Positions 8,171 to 15,723 are shown, counted from the stretch's first letter. The stretch is DNA of 23,188 nt from Dehalococcoidia bacterium (GCA_030621105.1 JAUXIH010000007.1:1-23188), one strand, 5' to 3'. Notes: a model not told the origin generated them from the sequence alone. Numbers and translations: made by a program.

Positions 8171-8773
8171 TCACAATTTCATCTCATCTTGTGATTGCAC
8201 TTTGCATTTCTCAGCAACGACAATAGCCTGAATTTGAGCTACAACATTATCAAGCTTATCCTGATAATTAACTATGGCATAATCAAACATACTGAGGCTT
8301 CCCATCTCCTCACGGACCTTACTCAATCTGAGTGACAGGTCTTCCCGAGATTCGCTGTGCCGTTGCTCAAGCCGACTCTCCAGATCCCTCATGGATGGAG
8401 GTAAGAGAAATATCAACACCGCCTGAGGCATAATCTTCCTTATTGTAGCCGCACCCTGAACATCCACTTTTAACACGACATCGGCCCCCTCAGCTAAGGC
8501 ATCCAGTGCTTGCTGCTTAGGCACTCCATAATAATTGCCGTACACGTTAGCCCATTCCAGAAGCTGTCCGTTATCTATCATGGACTGAAATTCATGGAGT
8601 GATAAGAAGTGGTATTCCACACCATCCTTCTCAGCGTCACGCCGAGGCCGCGAAGTAGCAGTAATCATATAGCGAAACTTATATTGCCGTTGCTTCATCC
8701 TGGCCAGAACAGCATCTTTCCCCACACCCGAAGGCCCGGAAAGAACAACAAGCAAGGATCTCGGGCGGGACAT
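8171..8773 (-). CDS. gmk: guanylate kinase
   Basis: It phosphorylates GMP to GDP in the cytoplasm. This is a 200-residue protein of normal length. Its P-loop, GPSGVGKDA (about residues 13-21), has Asp where the general Walker A rule expects Ser or Thr. The GMP-binding features TSRPRRDAEKDGVEYHF and EWANVYGNYYG are intact, as is VDVQGA, so the enzyme is probably active. The ATG at 8773 has AGAGGAG about seven bases upstream and lies one base after the remA stop. The remA-gmk order is a common bacterial arrangement. Confidence 0.95.
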   Translation of the reverse strand: MSRPRSLLVVLSGPSGVGKDAVLARMKQRQYKFRYMITATSRPRRDAEKDGVEYHFLSLHEFQSMIDNGQLLEWANVYGNYYGVPKQQALDALAEGADVVLKVDVQGAATIRKIMPQAVLIFLLPPSMRDLESRLEQRHSESREDLSLRLSKVREEMGSLSMFDYAIVNYQDKLDNVVAQIQAIVVAEKCKVQSQDEMKL

Positions 8774-8774
8774 A

Positions 8775-9047
8775 CTACAACTCCTCTTTATCCCCAGTTA
8801 CATCAGGGCTATCAGTTAACCGGTGAGCAATTGTCTCCGGCGCCACAGCAGCCAAGATGACATGCCCCGTATCAAAGATAATGGCTGTTTTTACCTTACG
8901 ACCATGGGTGGCATCGATCAGGAGCCCCTTAGTCCTCGCCTCCTTGATGTAACGCTTAACCGGTTGTTGATTTACAGAAAGGAGAGACAGGACCCGGTTA
9001 ACAGCAATAATATTGCCAAACCCGATATGAATTAGCCTGACACTCAT
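8775..9047 (-). CDS. remA: RemA/DUF370-family DNA-binding regulator
   Basis: A 90-residue protein with the DUF370 pattern: LIHIGFGNIIAVNRVLSL, then PVKRYIKEARTKGLLIDAT, then HVILAAVAPETIAHRL. In Bacillus subtilis RemA is a ring-forming DNA-binding activator of biofilm matrix genes. Elsewhere the family is usually found next to gmk without a tested role. The target genes in this organism are unknown. The ATG at 9047 has GGGAGG five bases upstream. The 63-base gap to aroA is very AT-rich (TTAATTAA), and no confident promoter could be placed there, so it may be read from the aroA transcript. Confidence 0.88.
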   Translation of the reverse strand: MSVRLIHIGFGNIIAVNRVLSLLSVNQQPVKRYIKEARTKGLLIDATHGRKVKTAIIFDTGHVILAAVAPETIAHRLTDSPDVTGDKEEL

Positions 9048-9110
9048 GTCATCCTCCCTTTACATTATTAAATTAATTAATACGTTAACACGCTTATCAT
9101 CATGCGATTA

Positions 9111-10430
9111 TCAAGCTTGCTCAACCAATCGTTGTAGCTCTTGCCAGAAGGCGGGATACGATATCTGCGTTACCTGAGCACGATTGATAATTGTTTCCCC
9201 CGTAGCCAATAACCCGGCTATTGCCAGGCTCATAGCCAATCTATGGTCTGAATGGCTATCAACCTTCGCCCCTCGCAATCTCTTGCCTCCAGTGATAATC
9301 ATACCATCTGCTAACTCCTCAATATCGGCTCCCATCTTCCCCAGTTCCTTGAGTATGGCCGCAATCCTGTCAGATTCCTTCACTCGCAACTCGCCGGCAC
9401 CCCTGATTACAGTCCTGCCACGAGCAGCACAGGCCGCCACAGCCAAGATGGGAAGCTCATCAATAATGCGAGGAATAATATCTCCCCCTATTTCAATCCC
9501 CCTCAACTCGCTCGATTCAACTGCAATATCAGCCAGTGGTTCACCCGCCTCCATTCTTTCGTTCCGTATTTGAATCTTAGCCCCCATGGCGACAAGAGTA
9601 TCAATTATTCCTGTTCGCGTGGGATTGATGCCACAAGCCCTCATCGTTATCCTGGCATTGGGATGGGCGGCCCCAGCAACCAGAAAGTAGGCTGCTGAGC
9701 TGAGATCACCGGGAACACGAAGGCTAACGGAAGATAACGGCATAGTTGCCGGACTCAGACACAGGTGGTTGCCATCTGTATCTAATTTTGCCCCCATAGT
9801 TGTAAGCAATCTCTCGGTATGATCCCGCGATTTAACCGGCTGATACAACACCGTCTTGCCCTGAGCAAAAAGGCCAGCGAGCAAAATTGCCGACTTGATC
9901 TGAGCGCTCGGAATAGTTAAAGGAATCTCAGCACCATGCAAGGCCCTCCCCCGAATAACCAGAGGAGCCAGTGAGTCCTGTTCTCTCCCCCATATTTCAG
10001 CACCCATCAGCCGCAAGGGCTCAATCAACCTGCTCATGGGACGCCCACGCAGGGAGGCATCACCGGTAATGATAGATAGAAAAGGCTGGGCAGAAAGCAA
10101 ACCACTAAAGAGGCGCATTGTGGTCCCGCTATTGCCAGCATAGAGTACATCCCGAGGCTCCCTGAAGCCCATCCTCCCTCGCCCAGAAACCGACAAGGAA
10201 AGTGTACCTTGAGATTTAAGTATTTGGATTGGCACTCCCAGAGCTCTCAAGCAGGTGATAGTACGCCAACAATCTCTGCCCGGGGCGAAATTCTCGATTG
10301 TAGACTCACCTTGGCTCAAACTATCCAGAATGGCAACACGATGAGAAATAGACTTATCCCCGGGCAATAAGACCTCTCCTTGTAAATGGGGAGAGGGTTT
10401 AACTGTTTGCATTAGGTTTTGTCCAGCCAT
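9111..10430 (-). CDS. aroA: 3-phosphoshikimate 1-carboxyvinyltransferase (EPSP synthase), class II type
   Basis: It joins shikimate-3-phosphate and phosphoenolpyruvate in the chorismate pathway. The 439 residues contain LPGDKSISHR, YAGNSGTTMRL, GDASLRGRPM and the late VKESDRI and SHSDHRLAM motifs. It carries the four signatures used to define class II enzymes (RDHTE, GDKS, SAQIK and NPTR) instead of class I equivalents. Two starts are possible. The ATG at 10430 overlaps tyrA by 19 bases. The ATG at 10412 forms TAATG with the tyrA stop and gives MQTVKPSPHLQGE, a natural N-terminus. Neither has a strong Shine-Dalgarno sequence, so coupling to tyrA is likely. Confidence 0.94.
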   Translation of the reverse strand: MAGQNLMQTVKPSPHLQGEVLLPGDKSISHRVAILDSLSQGESTIENFAPGRDCWRTITCLRALGVPIQILKSQGTLSLSVSGRGRMGFREPRDVLYAGNSGTTMRLFSGLLSAQPFLSIITGDASLRGRPMSRLIEPLRLMGAEIWGREQDSLAPLVIRGRALHGAEIPLTIPSAQIKSAILLAGLFAQGKTVLYQPVKSRDHTERLLTTMGAKLDTDGNHLCLSPATMPLSSVSLRVPGDLSSAAYFLVAGAAHPNARITMRACGINPTRTGIIDTLVAMGAKIQIRNERMEAGEPLADIAVESSELRGIEIGGDIIPRIIDELPILAVAACAARGRTVIRGAGELRVKESDRIAAILKELGKMGADIEELADGMIITGGKRLRGAKVDSHSDHRLAMSLAIAGLLATGETIINRAQVTQISYPAFWQELQRLVEQA

Positions 10431-11266
10431 TGCTGTCTCGCCCTGTTAGCCGCAGCCAATTTACGCTGCAATCCCTCATCACCTGCCCTCACCAGGGCTC
10501 GATACTCCTCAAGCTCATCGATAAACTGATCAATCCAACTAACGATAGCTTCCTTATTGGTGATACATATATCGGAATTCACCTCAGGGCTCCCGGCCGC
10601 CAAACGGGTGAGGTCGCGATACCCCGACGCAGCCAACCGAGACATAGCTTGCCAGGAGGAGCTACTGGTAGTAACAGATGTTAAGGCTGCCGATAGCAAC
10701 ATAGGCAAATGGCTAATACCAGCCACCAGATTATCATGTTCTCGAGCATCCATTACCAGGGGTATAGCACCCACCTTGCTCAGGATACTGGTAATCTGTT
10801 TCACAGAGGCAGGAGAGGCTCTCCTTGATGGTGTAAGACACCACATACGCTCCCGGAATAGGCTAGCTTCAGCCGCTTGCACTCCATAAGTCTCCTTCCC
10901 TGCCATGGGATGTCCGCCGATAAAATTCACCGTGGGCGGCAATAACTCCTCTGCCCACTTCATAACCTCAAACTTGGTACTGGCAGTATCAGTAACCACG
11001 CAGCCACGTGGAACAGAGCTGGATATCTGGGACAACACATCCCTCACTGCCACAACTGGAGTGGCAACAACAACAACATCTGCTTCCTGTACCACCTGCC
11101 TGAGATTGGTTTCCACGCGATCAACCACTCCCAGGGAGAGCATCTGCGCAGCAAGCTCAGGCCGCCGGACATAACCGATAACATCCCACCCCGGTTCGTG
11201 AGCCTCATGCAGTGCAAGCCCGAGGGAACCCCCAATAAGTCCCAAGCCAATAACAACAATATGCAT
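10412..11266 (-). CDS. tyrA: prephenate dehydrogenase
   Basis: It converts prephenate to 4-hydroxyphenylpyruvate with NAD(P), the committed tyrosine step. The start MHIVVIGLGLIGGSLGLAL is a textbook Rossmann dinucleotide motif. VVVATPVVAV, DTASTK, FIGGHPMAGKETYG and GISHLPMLLSAAL are family motifs. At 284 residues there is no room for a C-terminal ACT domain, so feedback control by tyrosine through ACT is not expected. An in-frame ATG at 11323 would add 19 unlikely residues. The chosen ATG at 11266 has no Shine-Dalgarno sequence and lies a few bases past a perfect TATAAT. It overlaps aroA, so the two are co-transcribed. Confidence 0.93.
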   Translation of the reverse strand: MHIVVIGLGLIGGSLGLALHEAHEPGWDVIGYVRRPELAAQMLSLGVVDRVETNLRQVVQEADVVVVATPVVAVRDVLSQISSSVPRGCVVTDTASTKFEVMKWAEELLPPTVNFIGGHPMAGKETYGVQAAEASLFRERMWCLTPSRRASPASVKQITSILSKVGAIPLVMDAREHDNLVAGISHLPMLLSAALTSVTTSSSSWQAMSRLAASGYRDLTRLAAGSPEVNSDICITNKEAIVSWIDQFIDELEEYRALVRAGDEGLQRKLAAANRARQQWLDKT

Positions 11267-11275
11267 GTGTGTATT

Positions 11276-11281
11276 ATTATA
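11276..11281 (-). promoter_or_regulatory. predicted -10 box for tyrA-aroA
   Basis: TATAAT on the minus strand (11281-11276) matches consensus in all six positions, but no good -35 box is found at 16-18 bases. A start seven bases on would be near 11269, only about three bases before the tyrA ATG, implying a near-leaderless transcript. It lies between the predicted symporter terminator and tyrA. Confidence 0.38.
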
Positions 11282-11353
11282 TCCTACCTTCCCTACTACT
11301 CCACAATCCTGCCTGCTTAACATACAGCAAAAACAGAGTAGAGATAATACAGG

Positions 11354-11375
11354 AAAAAAACTTGGTTACTACCAA
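11354..11375 (-). terminator. weak intrinsic terminator candidate after the symporter gene
   Basis: On the minus strand TTGGT-AGTA-ACCAA (11375-11362) forms a five-pair hairpin, and a run of seven T follows one base later (11360-11354). The stem is short, so efficiency may be low. A perfect GGAAGCTTCC palindrome (11380-11389) lies just before it. Position fits: 32 bases after the symporter stop and ahead of the tyrA -10 box. Confidence 0.4.
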
Positions 11376-11406
11376 CACAGGAAGCTTCCCAGAAATGCCA
11401 GTGAAA

Positions 11407-12813
11407 TTAGTGGTGGAGAGAGCTTACACTCATAACGCTATTGCCCCGGGTAAGGTAACTGACTGCAAACAGCAAAACAGCACTTATGGCAAAAGCAATA
11501 AGACCCAAATCATCCTTTAGAGGAACATCCACCACGGGAATTTTCCCCAGCAACCCTACTATTCCTCCACCAACCACAGCCGCCAGTGCTCCTTGTGAGG
11601 TCAACTTCAGCTTTTCCCGGTAAAACCCGGCAATTACAGGAACAACCAGGCCCGAGGTAAAAATGGTGTAAGCAAAGAGAAGCGATGATATTACCCCCTT
11701 CAGCACCAGCGCTAATAGCAGGGCTATCACGCCAAGAACCAGCACTCCCAGGCGAGTCAGTCTCAGAGCCGCCCTGTCACTAAGCGTCCCACGAGCTTGC
11801 TTAACTATATCATTAGTCAGGATAATGCTTTGGCTCATGACACAGGTATCTGCTGAAGACATAAGCGCAGCAACCAGGGCCGCGAGCACCAACCCCCCTA
11901 TAGCAGGAGAGAGAATCCCGCTTACCACCTGGGGGAACGCTTGCTCAGCAGGAATCTGGGGATAGAGCACCTTCGCTCCCATTCCTATCAAGGCGATCGC
12001 AAAAGCCAGGGGAATAAACAGAAATGCTGAGAGAAGGACTGAGCGCTTCGCCGTGCCCTCTCCCTTAGCACAGAAAAGACGAGTATATATGTCAGGGCCC
12101 ACCACATATGTAGCACCAACGAGAATAAGCATAGACACCAGCATCTTCCAACTGAACTCAGGATTCACAGGAAAGGAAAAATAGCTGGCGGGCAGAGAGG
12201 TCGCCAATCCCTCCATCCCTCCTACACGAGTAAGAAGTAACCCAGCAGCGAGAAAAATTCCCCCAAACAGCATAGCTGCCTGGAAAACATCAGTGCGAAT
12301 GATCGACAGCTGCCCTCCTAGCATAGAATAGCTAATAAAAACAACGGTGAAAACAATCATCCACAGGATAGGAGAACCCATTCCCAGAATAGATAGAACC
12401 TTGCCAGCAGCAACAATCTGCCCTGCTACTATTCCCACCCATGCTATAACTATCAGGATGGAGGCTGCCAGAGCAACCTTATCACCATACTGCTTGCGCA
12501 CCAGCCCCGGCAAGGTGTAAGACTCGGTATGCCTGACCTTCTTAGCAAATAAAAAACCTAAAACAAGGAGTCCTGCAGAACCAACGAGAAGCCACCATGC
12601 ACCCACCAGCCCCCAGGAGAAACCCAGGCCGGCCATGCCCACAGTGGCTGATCCCCCAACAGCGGTGGCCACAAGAGACCCTGTGATAAGAAATGTTGTA
12701 CCCTCACGGTTGGCAACAAAAAAGCCCTCTTGGCTACCTACCCTTTTCCTGCTCCATAAGCCTATGGCAATAATGACAATGAAGTAAACGCCAATAATCG
12801 CCAATTGCAACAT
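11407..12813 (-). CDS. sodium:solute symporter (SSS family)
   Basis: This integral membrane transporter of 468 residues has about 13 hydrophobic helices. It begins MLQLAIIGVYFIVIIAIGLW and has the early SSS motif SLVATAVGGSATVGMAGLGF with a helix break at the sodium site. SADTCVMSQSIILTNDI is the second sodium-site region. Members carry sugars, amino acids, pantothenate or biotin with sodium. Substrate cannot be assigned from motifs. The ATG at 12813 has AAGGAAG about five bases upstream. A TTG at 12840 is possible but unsupported. It starts 48 bases after birA with no terminator between, so it should share the BirA-controlled transcript, which makes a biotin-type substrate attractive but unproven. 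Confidence 0.88.
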   Translation of the reverse strand: MLQLAIIGVYFIVIIAIGLWSRKRVGSQEGFFVANREGTTFLITGSLVATAVGGSATVGMAGLGFSWGLVGAWWLLVGSAGLLVLGFLFAKKVRHTESYTLPGLVRKQYGDKVALAASILIVIAWVGIVAGQIVAAGKVLSILGMGSPILWMIVFTVVFISYSMLGGQLSIIRTDVFQAAMLFGGIFLAAGLLLTRVGGMEGLATSLPASYFSFPVNPEFSWKMLVSMLILVGATYVVGPDIYTRLFCAKGEGTAKRSVLLSAFLFIPLAFAIALIGMGAKVLYPQIPAEQAFPQVVSGILSPAIGGLVLAALVAALMSSADTCVMSQSIILTNDIVKQARGTLSDRAALRLTRLGVLVLGVIALLLALVLKGVISSLLFAYTIFTSGLVVPVIAGFYREKLKLTSQGALAAVVGGGIVGLLGKIPVVDVPLKDDLGLIAFAISAVLLFAVSYLTRGNSVMSVSSLHH

Positions 12814-12861
12814 GTCAACTTCCTTCGAACCTGTAATCAAGCCTAATCGCTACAAGATGGA

Positions 12862-13797
12862 CTAGCGCAGGTGAATGCAATCACCGGTAAGAATTCTATG
12901 CAAATCCCCTTTCCTATCCTTAACCACAAGCGCCCCATTAGTATCAATGTCCAGTGCCTTACCTCGTATCTCTCCATCCAGCATGACAATCTTGACATCC
13001 TTGCCCAGCGTGGTGTTCAGAGCCCGCCATTGCTCCAGCAGACCATCCCCTGTCAACAAAGCCTGCTGCCTATCTATTTCATCTAACACTGAAATTAAAA
13101 CTTCCTTTCGGGAAACCGGCCTGCCTAGCTCTTCTTTTAGAGAAGTTGCATTTTTCTCTTCCCGGGCAACAGATGCATTTACATTAAGACCAATGCCAAC
13201 ATTCACATAATGAACAGCATCAATCTCCGCTTCCATCTCAGCTAATATTCCACATATCTTCTTTTCCCCAACCAGAACATCGTTAGGCCATTTAAGAACC
13301 GCCATTACGCCAAAAAGAGACCTGATAACCCTGGCCACAGCAACCGCAGCCATCAAATTTATCCTGGGTGCATGTACCGCACTCATCGCTGGCCGCAAAA
13401 TAATAGTAAGATAAATGCCTTCTTTCGGAGAGATCCATGTCCTATCTAATCTTCCTCTACCTCCCACTTGACTCTCCGCCACCACAATTGTCCCCGCTTC
13501 CACCCCCTGCCTTGCTAACCTCCTCGCCACGTTCATAGTAGAATCGACCTGATAAAAGTGATACAGCTTCCGCTTCAACCCGGGGAATTCACATGGAAGC
13601 AATAAGTCAGGAGAAGATATCAACCTATACCCCTGAGATGAAGCAGCTATATCATATCCATCAGCTTTCAAACTATTAACATGCTTCCACACAGAAACCC
13701 GGGAGATGCCCAGCTTCCTGCTCAGTGCCTGACCAGAAACCAAAGTGCCACTTCTACGCAGTTCCTGCAACACCTGGCTCTTCATTGCGTTAACCAT
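12862..13797 (-). CDS. birA: bifunctional biotin protein ligase / biotin operon repressor BirA
   Basis: It attaches biotin to carboxylase carrier domains and, as holo-repressor, binds the BirA box. An N-terminal winged helix (SGQALSRKLGISRVSVWKHVNSL) is followed by the ligase domain with GGRGRLDRTW, LKWPNDVLV, KICGIL and NVGIGLNVN, and a C-terminal SH3-like cap. The frame is open up to 13893, but that would add a non-homologous tail. ATG codons at 13797 and 13785 both precede the wing domain closely (311 or 307 residues). Neither has a Shine-Dalgarno sequence. The codon at 13797 overlaps the operator. It has the DNA-binding domain, so it is the repressor form and not a ligase-only type. Confidence 0.93.
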   Translation of the reverse strand: MVNAMKSQVLQELRRSGTLVSGQALSRKLGISRVSVWKHVNSLKADGYDIAASSQGYRLISSPDLLLPCEFPGLKRKLYHFYQVDSTMNVARRLARQGVEAGTIVVAESQVGGRGRLDRTWISPKEGIYLTIILRPAMSAVHAPRINLMAAVAVARVIRSLFGVMAVLKWPNDVLVGEKKICGILAEMEAEIDAVHYVNVGIGLNVNASVAREEKNATSLKEELGRPVSRKEVLISVLDEIDRQQALLTGDGLLEQWRALNTTLGKDVKIVMLDGEIRGKALDIDTNGALVVKDRKGDLHRILTGDCIHLR

Positions 13798-13818
13798 AAT
13801 AATGTTATAGGTTAACAG
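13787..13818. promoter_or_regulatory. BirA box (biotin operator) at the birA start
   Basis: Two half-sites face each other: GCGTTAACC (13787-13795) and GGTTAACAG (13810-13818), with 14 bases between. This fits the known BirA operator pattern TTGTTAACC-N14/15-GGTTAACAA, with seven perfectly palindromic bases on each side. It covers the likely birA -10 region and start codon, so bound BirA would block its own operon. The gene next to it encodes a BirA with an HTH domain, which strongly supports the call. The divergent NfeD-like gene starts 74 bases away and may also be affected. Confidence 0.85.
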
Positions 13819-13838
13819 TCTAAATACTATCCTGTCAA
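13804..13838 (-). promoter_or_regulatory. likely birA promoter, imperfectly resolved
   Basis: A perfect TTGACA lies at 13838-13833. At 17 bases the -10 would be the poor TTAACC (13815-13810). The better-looking TATAAC (13809-13804) is 23 bases away. Either -10 falls inside or beside the BirA box. From TATAAC a start seven bases on lands on the A of the ATG at 13797. Exact assignment is open. Confidence 0.4.
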
Positions 13839-13843
13839 GACAT

Positions 13844-13872
13844 TTGTTGGCTATCGTCCCATAGGGTATTAT
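13844..13872 (+). promoter_or_regulatory. predicted promoter of the NfeD-like gene
   Basis: TTGTTG (13844-13849) and TATTAT (13867-13872, five of six) are separated by 17 bases. Transcription would start near 13879 and leave a leader of about 13 bases. It is divergent from the birA promoter. Confidence 0.42.
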
Positions 13873-13891
13873 TGCCCCACAGGCAGATATC

Positions 13892-14308
13892 ATGAAAGGT
13901 CGTAAGTATGCCGTTTACTCCCTGGTAACCACATTACTAGAAGAGGCAGCAGTGGCAGCAGTGGTGCTCTGGATTCTGCCTCAGTTCGATATACACCTGC
14001 CCATCTGGATTCTTATCGCAATAATGCTGGCCTATGCCTCATGCTCCTATATAACCTACAGGCTGGGCAGGAAAGCACTGGATAAAAAAGCACACGCCTC
14101 CCCTGAAGCAGGAAACAGGGGGAAGGTAGTAACACCTCTCATGCCCAAAGGCTATATCAGGGTTGGCGGTGAACTATGGCAGGCATCATCAACAACCTCA
14201 TATAAAATAGACCCTGGGGAAGAAGTCGTCATCCTTAGCAAGCAGGGATTAACCCTCCTGGTTGAACCAGTCAAGCAACACAATACCCAAGACTATAGAC
14301 AAAGCTAG
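13892..14308 (+). CDS. NfeD-like membrane protein
   Basis: This 138-residue protein has two N-terminal membrane helices (about residues 8-32 and 37-55). A short charged linker leads to a C-terminal OB-fold-like domain with the NfeD pattern GYIRVGGELWQASS...IDPGEEVVILSKQGLTLLVEP. This is the short NfeD form without a ClpP-class protease domain. Such proteins usually partner a stomatin/flotillin-like protein in membrane organisation, but no such gene is in the window. The start ATG at 13892 has AGG about seven bases before it. It is followed after 25 bases by a metallo-beta-lactamase gene, likely in the same unit. Confidence 0.75.
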   Translation: MKGRKYAVYSLVTTLLEEAAVAAVVLWILPQFDIHLPIWILIAIMLAYASCSYITYRLGRKALDKKAHASPEAGNRGKVVTPLMPKGYIRVGGELWQASSTTSYKIDPGEEVVILSKQGLTLLVEPVKQHNTQDYRQS

Positions 14309-14312
14309 AGGA

Positions 14313-14326
14313 AAAGGATATCCTTT
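14313..14326. repeat. 14-base perfect palindrome before the second metallo-beta-lactamase gene
   Basis: AAAGGATATCCTTT is fully self-complementary. It lies between the NfeD-like stop (14308) and the next ATG (14334) and contains the only purine-rich stretch that could serve as a ribosome binding site. It may mask that site or act as a protein-binding site. It has no loop, so it is a poor terminator. Confidence 0.4.
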
Positions 14327-14333
14327 AGCCCCA

Positions 14334-14975
14334 ATGGAAATCAGCTGGCTGGGACATTCCTGCTTCTATATCAAAGGGGCAGAAAAAACTGTTATTACTG
14401 ATCCCTACCCCCCTAGTTTAGGTTATGCCCCGCAGGAACTCCAGGCAGATATCGTAACTATAAGCCATCCTCATCCAGGACACAGTCACATTGAAGGCAT
14501 CAATGGCAACCCCAAGCAAATAAAAGGCCCCGGGGAATACGATATAGGAGGCGTATTTATCACTGGCATTGCTACTTTCCATGATGAGGAAAAAGGTAAA
14601 ACCCGCGGGGACAACACCATCTACGTTATTGAGATGGATAATATGGTCTTATGTCACCTGGGAGACCTGGGGCACTCCTTAACTCCAGGGTTGGTGGAGA
14701 AAATAGGAACCATCGATATATTGTTCTTGCCCGTTGGAGAGAGATCCACGATTAGCACTACTACAGCTGCAGAGATACTGAAGCAATTAAATCCTCCCAT
14801 TGCCATCCCCATGCACTATAAAATTCCCATACTCTCTGGAGATCTGGAGCCAGTAGATAAGTTTCTCAAGGAAATGGGAATCAAAGACCCCACAATAAAA
14901 GCCAAACTCAATATAAAGGAATCCCACAAATCAGATACGACCCAGATTATTGTACTGGATTATCCTCACAGCTAA
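14334..14975 (+). CDS. metallo-beta-lactamase-fold protein (COG2220/UlaG-like) with altered metal motif
   Basis: A 214-residue protein opening MEISWLGHSCFYIKG, the usual start of the UlaG-like, UPF0173-like Zn-dependent hydrolases. The ATG at 14334 is preferred; an ATG at 14262 would overlap the NfeD-like gene and add 24 unrelated residues. The central metal motif, normally HxHxDH, reads H45-P-H47-P-G49-H50, so the aspartate is replaced by glycine. The later elements CHLGDLGH and IPMHYKIP, expected ligands, are still present. Catalysis may be altered or lost, or a different metal set used. The substrate is unknown. It follows the NfeD-like gene by 25 bases. Confidence 0.75.
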   Translation: MEISWLGHSCFYIKGAEKTVITDPYPPSLGYAPQELQADIVTISHPHPGHSHIEGINGNPKQIKGPGEYDIGGVFITGIATFHDEEKGKTRGDNTIYVIEMDNMVLCHLGDLGHSLTPGLVEKIGTIDILFLPVGERSTISTTTAAEILKQLNPPIAIPMHYKIPILSGDLEPVDKFLKEMGIKDPTIKAKLNIKESHKSDTTQIIVLDYPHS

Positions 14976-14981
14976 ACGCCT

Positions 14982-15011
14982 TTGACAGCAATTAAGCATC
15001 ACCCCTACAAT
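14982..15011 (+). promoter_or_regulatory. predicted sigma-70 promoter of the zinc-ribbon gene
   Basis: TTGACA (14982-14987, six of six) and TACAAT (15006-15011, five of six) are 18 bases apart. A start seven bases after the -10 box falls near 15018, only about four bases before the ATG at 15022. The AGG at 15012-15014 would then lie outside the mRNA. Confidence 0.6.
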
Positions 15012-15021
15012 AGGTCTCAAC

Positions 15022-15717
15022 ATGAATGCGGTAAAGCAACTTTACGAACTGCAACAAGTTGATCTCGAGATCCAAAAGGTAAGGCAGGCTCTACAAGACA
15101 TAAGTAATCAACTGCAAGAACCTGATACATTGATATCAGCCAGAACCCAACTAGCTACACAAAAACAACACCTAGAAGAGGCAGAAAAAAGACAACAAGA
15201 ACTAGAATGGAAGATAGAAGATATACAAGAAAAAATTAGACGCGTTGATAAAAGCCTCTACGAAAACACAGCGAAGAACCCCCGGGAGCTGCTCAACCTG
15301 GAACTCGAACTCAAAAGCATGAAACATATACTGGACAAAGATGAGAACCATCTGTTAAACCTAATGGAGCAAGCGGAAGACATGCAAGATGAGGTAGCAA
15401 CAAGCGAGAAAAAAACAACCTCCCTGGAGCAAGAATGGCAAGTAAAACAACACACTCTATCCACACAAAAAAGCGTAATTGAGTCTCGCCTTCCTGGCCT
15501 AGAACAGCAAAGCAAGCAAATGAGACAACAAACATCCCCATCAACACTCAAGCTTTATCAGGAAATCAAATCAGCCAAGGGGCAAGCTGTAGCCCAGGTA
15601 GAGCAGGGCAAATGTCAGGGATGCCGCGTGACATTGCCGCTAGGCGAGTGGCAGCAAGTAAAGGCTGGCAAGCTAGTCCAATGCAGTAACTGTGGCAGAA
15701 TATTATACTTGGAGTAA
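15022..15717 (+). CDS. coiled-coil protein with C4 zinc ribbon (COG1579 type)
   Basis: This 231-residue protein is almost entirely charged heptad-like helix from about residue 5 to 185 (long E/Q/K/L-rich coiled coil). It ends in a four-cysteine zinc ribbon, with C198-x2-C201 and C221-x2-C224. This matches the widely conserved COG1579 family, suggested to bind nucleic acid or protein partners but without an agreed function. It stands next to RNase HI and rnpB, with the RNase HI start six bases after its stop, so it probably shares their transcript. This gene order hints at a nucleic-acid-related role, which is inference. Confidence 0.85.
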   Translation: MNAVKQLYELQQVDLEIQKVRQALQDISNQLQEPDTLISARTQLATQKQHLEEAEKRQQELEWKIEDIQEKIRRVDKSLYENTAKNPRELLNLELELKSMKHILDKDENHLLNLMEQAEDMQDEVATSEKKTTSLEQEWQVKQHTLSTQKSVIESRLPGLEQQSKQMRQQTSPSTLKLYQEIKSAKGQAVAQVEQGKCQGCRVTLPLGEWQQVKAGKLVQCSNCGRILYLE

Positions 15718-15723
15718 TTACAT

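Noticed and set aside
13950..13972. Tandem GCAGCAGTG units near the start of the NfeD-like gene
   Set aside because: Two copies of a nine-base unit encoding an Ala/Val-rich part of a membrane helix. Ordinary coding composition.
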